A stretch of DNA of 52,769 nt, from contig MNCI01004717.1 of assembly GCA_015680685.1 (NCBI GenBank), forward strand, positions 9,682-62,450, given 5' to 3'. Source of the stretch: Gnetum montanum (taxonomy: Eukaryota; Streptophyta; Gnetopsida; Gnetales; Gnetaceae). Under the pieces are notes generated by a model. The model searched no databases and was not told the DNA's origin. It saw nothing but the letters and a program-made list of their open reading frames with translations. Each line of letters begins with the position of its first letter. Within the stretch, counting starts at the first letter, position 1. Below are positions 51,943 to 52,769 of the stretch, piece after piece. A program made the translations under genes and the position numbers.

Positions 51943-52396
51943 TGACATCCCAGTTTTGAATGTTATGAAAAACATCAAATATATCTAACATTCGAGGTTA
52001 TATATAATGAGTATTATAGGAAAAATGCATAAAAAATATAAAGGAATCTTATTAATAAAGAAATATAAAAATAATATATATGCATGAGTCATGATCTAAG
52101 GTTTCCTTATGGTTATCTTCCTTTGGCATCTATGTTGAGAGATAATCCAAGACTGACATTACATGTAGGCTTCTACCTAGCCAGATGATGGCTAGTCATC
52201 TTCCTATCATGCATTACTTAGGACTTATCACTCTCCTTTATCAAATTTGTAATTCCATGTTGGAATAACCTCTAATTACTTGGTATAAATACCTTAGGTC
52301 AAATCCCCAAGGATCATCTCAAGAGACATGTTTGTTATTACAATATACTCTTTTGAGTCTTCTATAATACTTACATCTTTTGTTATAAAGTGACAC
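51943..52396 (-). repeat. LTR L5, truncated at its right end
   Basis: Starts TGTGACATCCC within the copia unit at the same place as L1 and L3. Similarity ends near 52391 (AAAGTGACA), about 45 bp short of the full LTR, and the sequence beyond is unlike the internal region of copies I and II. Confidence 0.7.
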
Positions 52397-52397
52397 A

Positions 52398-52676
52398 ATG
52401 AAGCATGTTATCTACAAAAAATCAGAACTTGCGAATATGATATATTTCTTCATTAAATCTAAAGTGAAGCAGGTATATATGTTGTCTAAATTTGTACTAT
52501 CAATTGATCAATATGCTAATTGTTTACCAAAGCTAGTCAATGCTCATAAGATTAACTACTTGATGAAGATAGTTAGCATAGAAAAGACTTATGAAAAGTC
52601 TCATGATCCCCAATGTTCAAATTCCATGATTTTAATACCTCTTACCCCAAAGGAGAGAATGTCGGAAATAGTGTGA
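52398..52676 (+). other. Open frame of unknown nature next to a possible retroelement 3' end
   Basis: 92 codons, MKHVIYKKSELANMIYFFIK at the start, no family that I recognise. Near its end CCCCAAAGGAGAGAA is purine-rich and is followed at 52660 by TGTCGGAAATAG, which looks like a polypurine tract plus LTR start. The frame may thus be the relic of another retroelement's C-terminus. The window ends before this can be tested. Confidence 0.3.
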
Positions 52677-52769
52677 GATGTGTCCCCTTTTAGATTATCC
52701 ATGATGCTCTCAAGTTTATGTTTATTTTTAGTTTTAAAATTAGGAGTCATTAGGTGTTAGCATTTAATT
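52660..52769 (+). repeat. Possible start of a further LTR
   Basis: TGTCGGAAATAGTGTGAG after a purine tract at 52645-52659. No second copy lies in the window, so this is a guess from position and sequence. Confidence 0.3.

Noticed and set aside
1-52769. CRISPR arrays, rRNA genes, functional tRNA genes, bacterial operons
   Set aside because: None seen. Tandem repeats here are few-copy and lack spacer structure; tRNA-like segments are SINEs without a cloverleaf I could complete.

Overview
This window looks like nuclear DNA of a land plant with a large, repeat-rich genome. A gymnosperm such as a conifer is my best guess, but that is inference only. Reasons: one spliced gene with plant-type introns of either 70-95 bp or 3.7-15.8 kb, tRNA-derived SINEs with A and B boxes, Ty1/copia and other LTR retrotransposons, L1-type LINEs whose ORF1 looks like plant DUF4283 plus zinc-knuckle proteins, and an AT-rich background. 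No prokaryotic or organellar operons are visible.

The only host gene I can support is on the + strand, in seven phase-compatible exons between 4048 and 36519. It encodes the C-terminal ~361 residues of a Tic22-like family protein (plastid protein import, intermembrane-space side). Its 5' exons are not in the window. Its three long introns hold most of the transposons.

Layout: 1-2253 is a decayed 3' half of a Ty1/copia polyprotein, followed by its LTR (from 2254) and an inverted copy of the LTR end (about 2838-2996). Exon 1 is at 4048-4127. Intron 1 (4128-19886) holds an RTE-like LINE scrap, a truncated copia LTR with a clean TATA box, a minus-strand composite L1 LINE (6066-9733) that ends in a 5' inversion, and a near full-length decayed + strand L1 LINE (about 10855-16500). 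Exons 2-3 are at 19887-20131. Intron 3 holds a minus-strand LTR retrotransposon with 0.95 kb LTRs and a 5-bp target duplication (22816-28132) and SINE copies. Exons 4-5 are at 31846-32277. Intron 5 holds a LINE fragment with a 73-bp tandem duplication. Exons 6-7 end the gene at 36519. From 37.9 kb to the end is a composite array: two minus-strand non-coding LTR elements (38357-44754 and 46081-50761) separated by head-to-tail repeats of a ~0.47 kb piece of a copia polyprotein. The junctions fall at the same positions, so the array seems to have been amplified as a macro-unit.

The most unusual observation is in the L1-type LINEs. Three copies carry, after the reverse transcriptase and its C-terminal zinc-finger region, a charged coiled coil followed by a module with the layout of a DnaJ J-domain (a Y..LGIS-like start, an HPD tripeptide, then a D-x-E-x-H/R helix). 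I know of no described LINE of this build.
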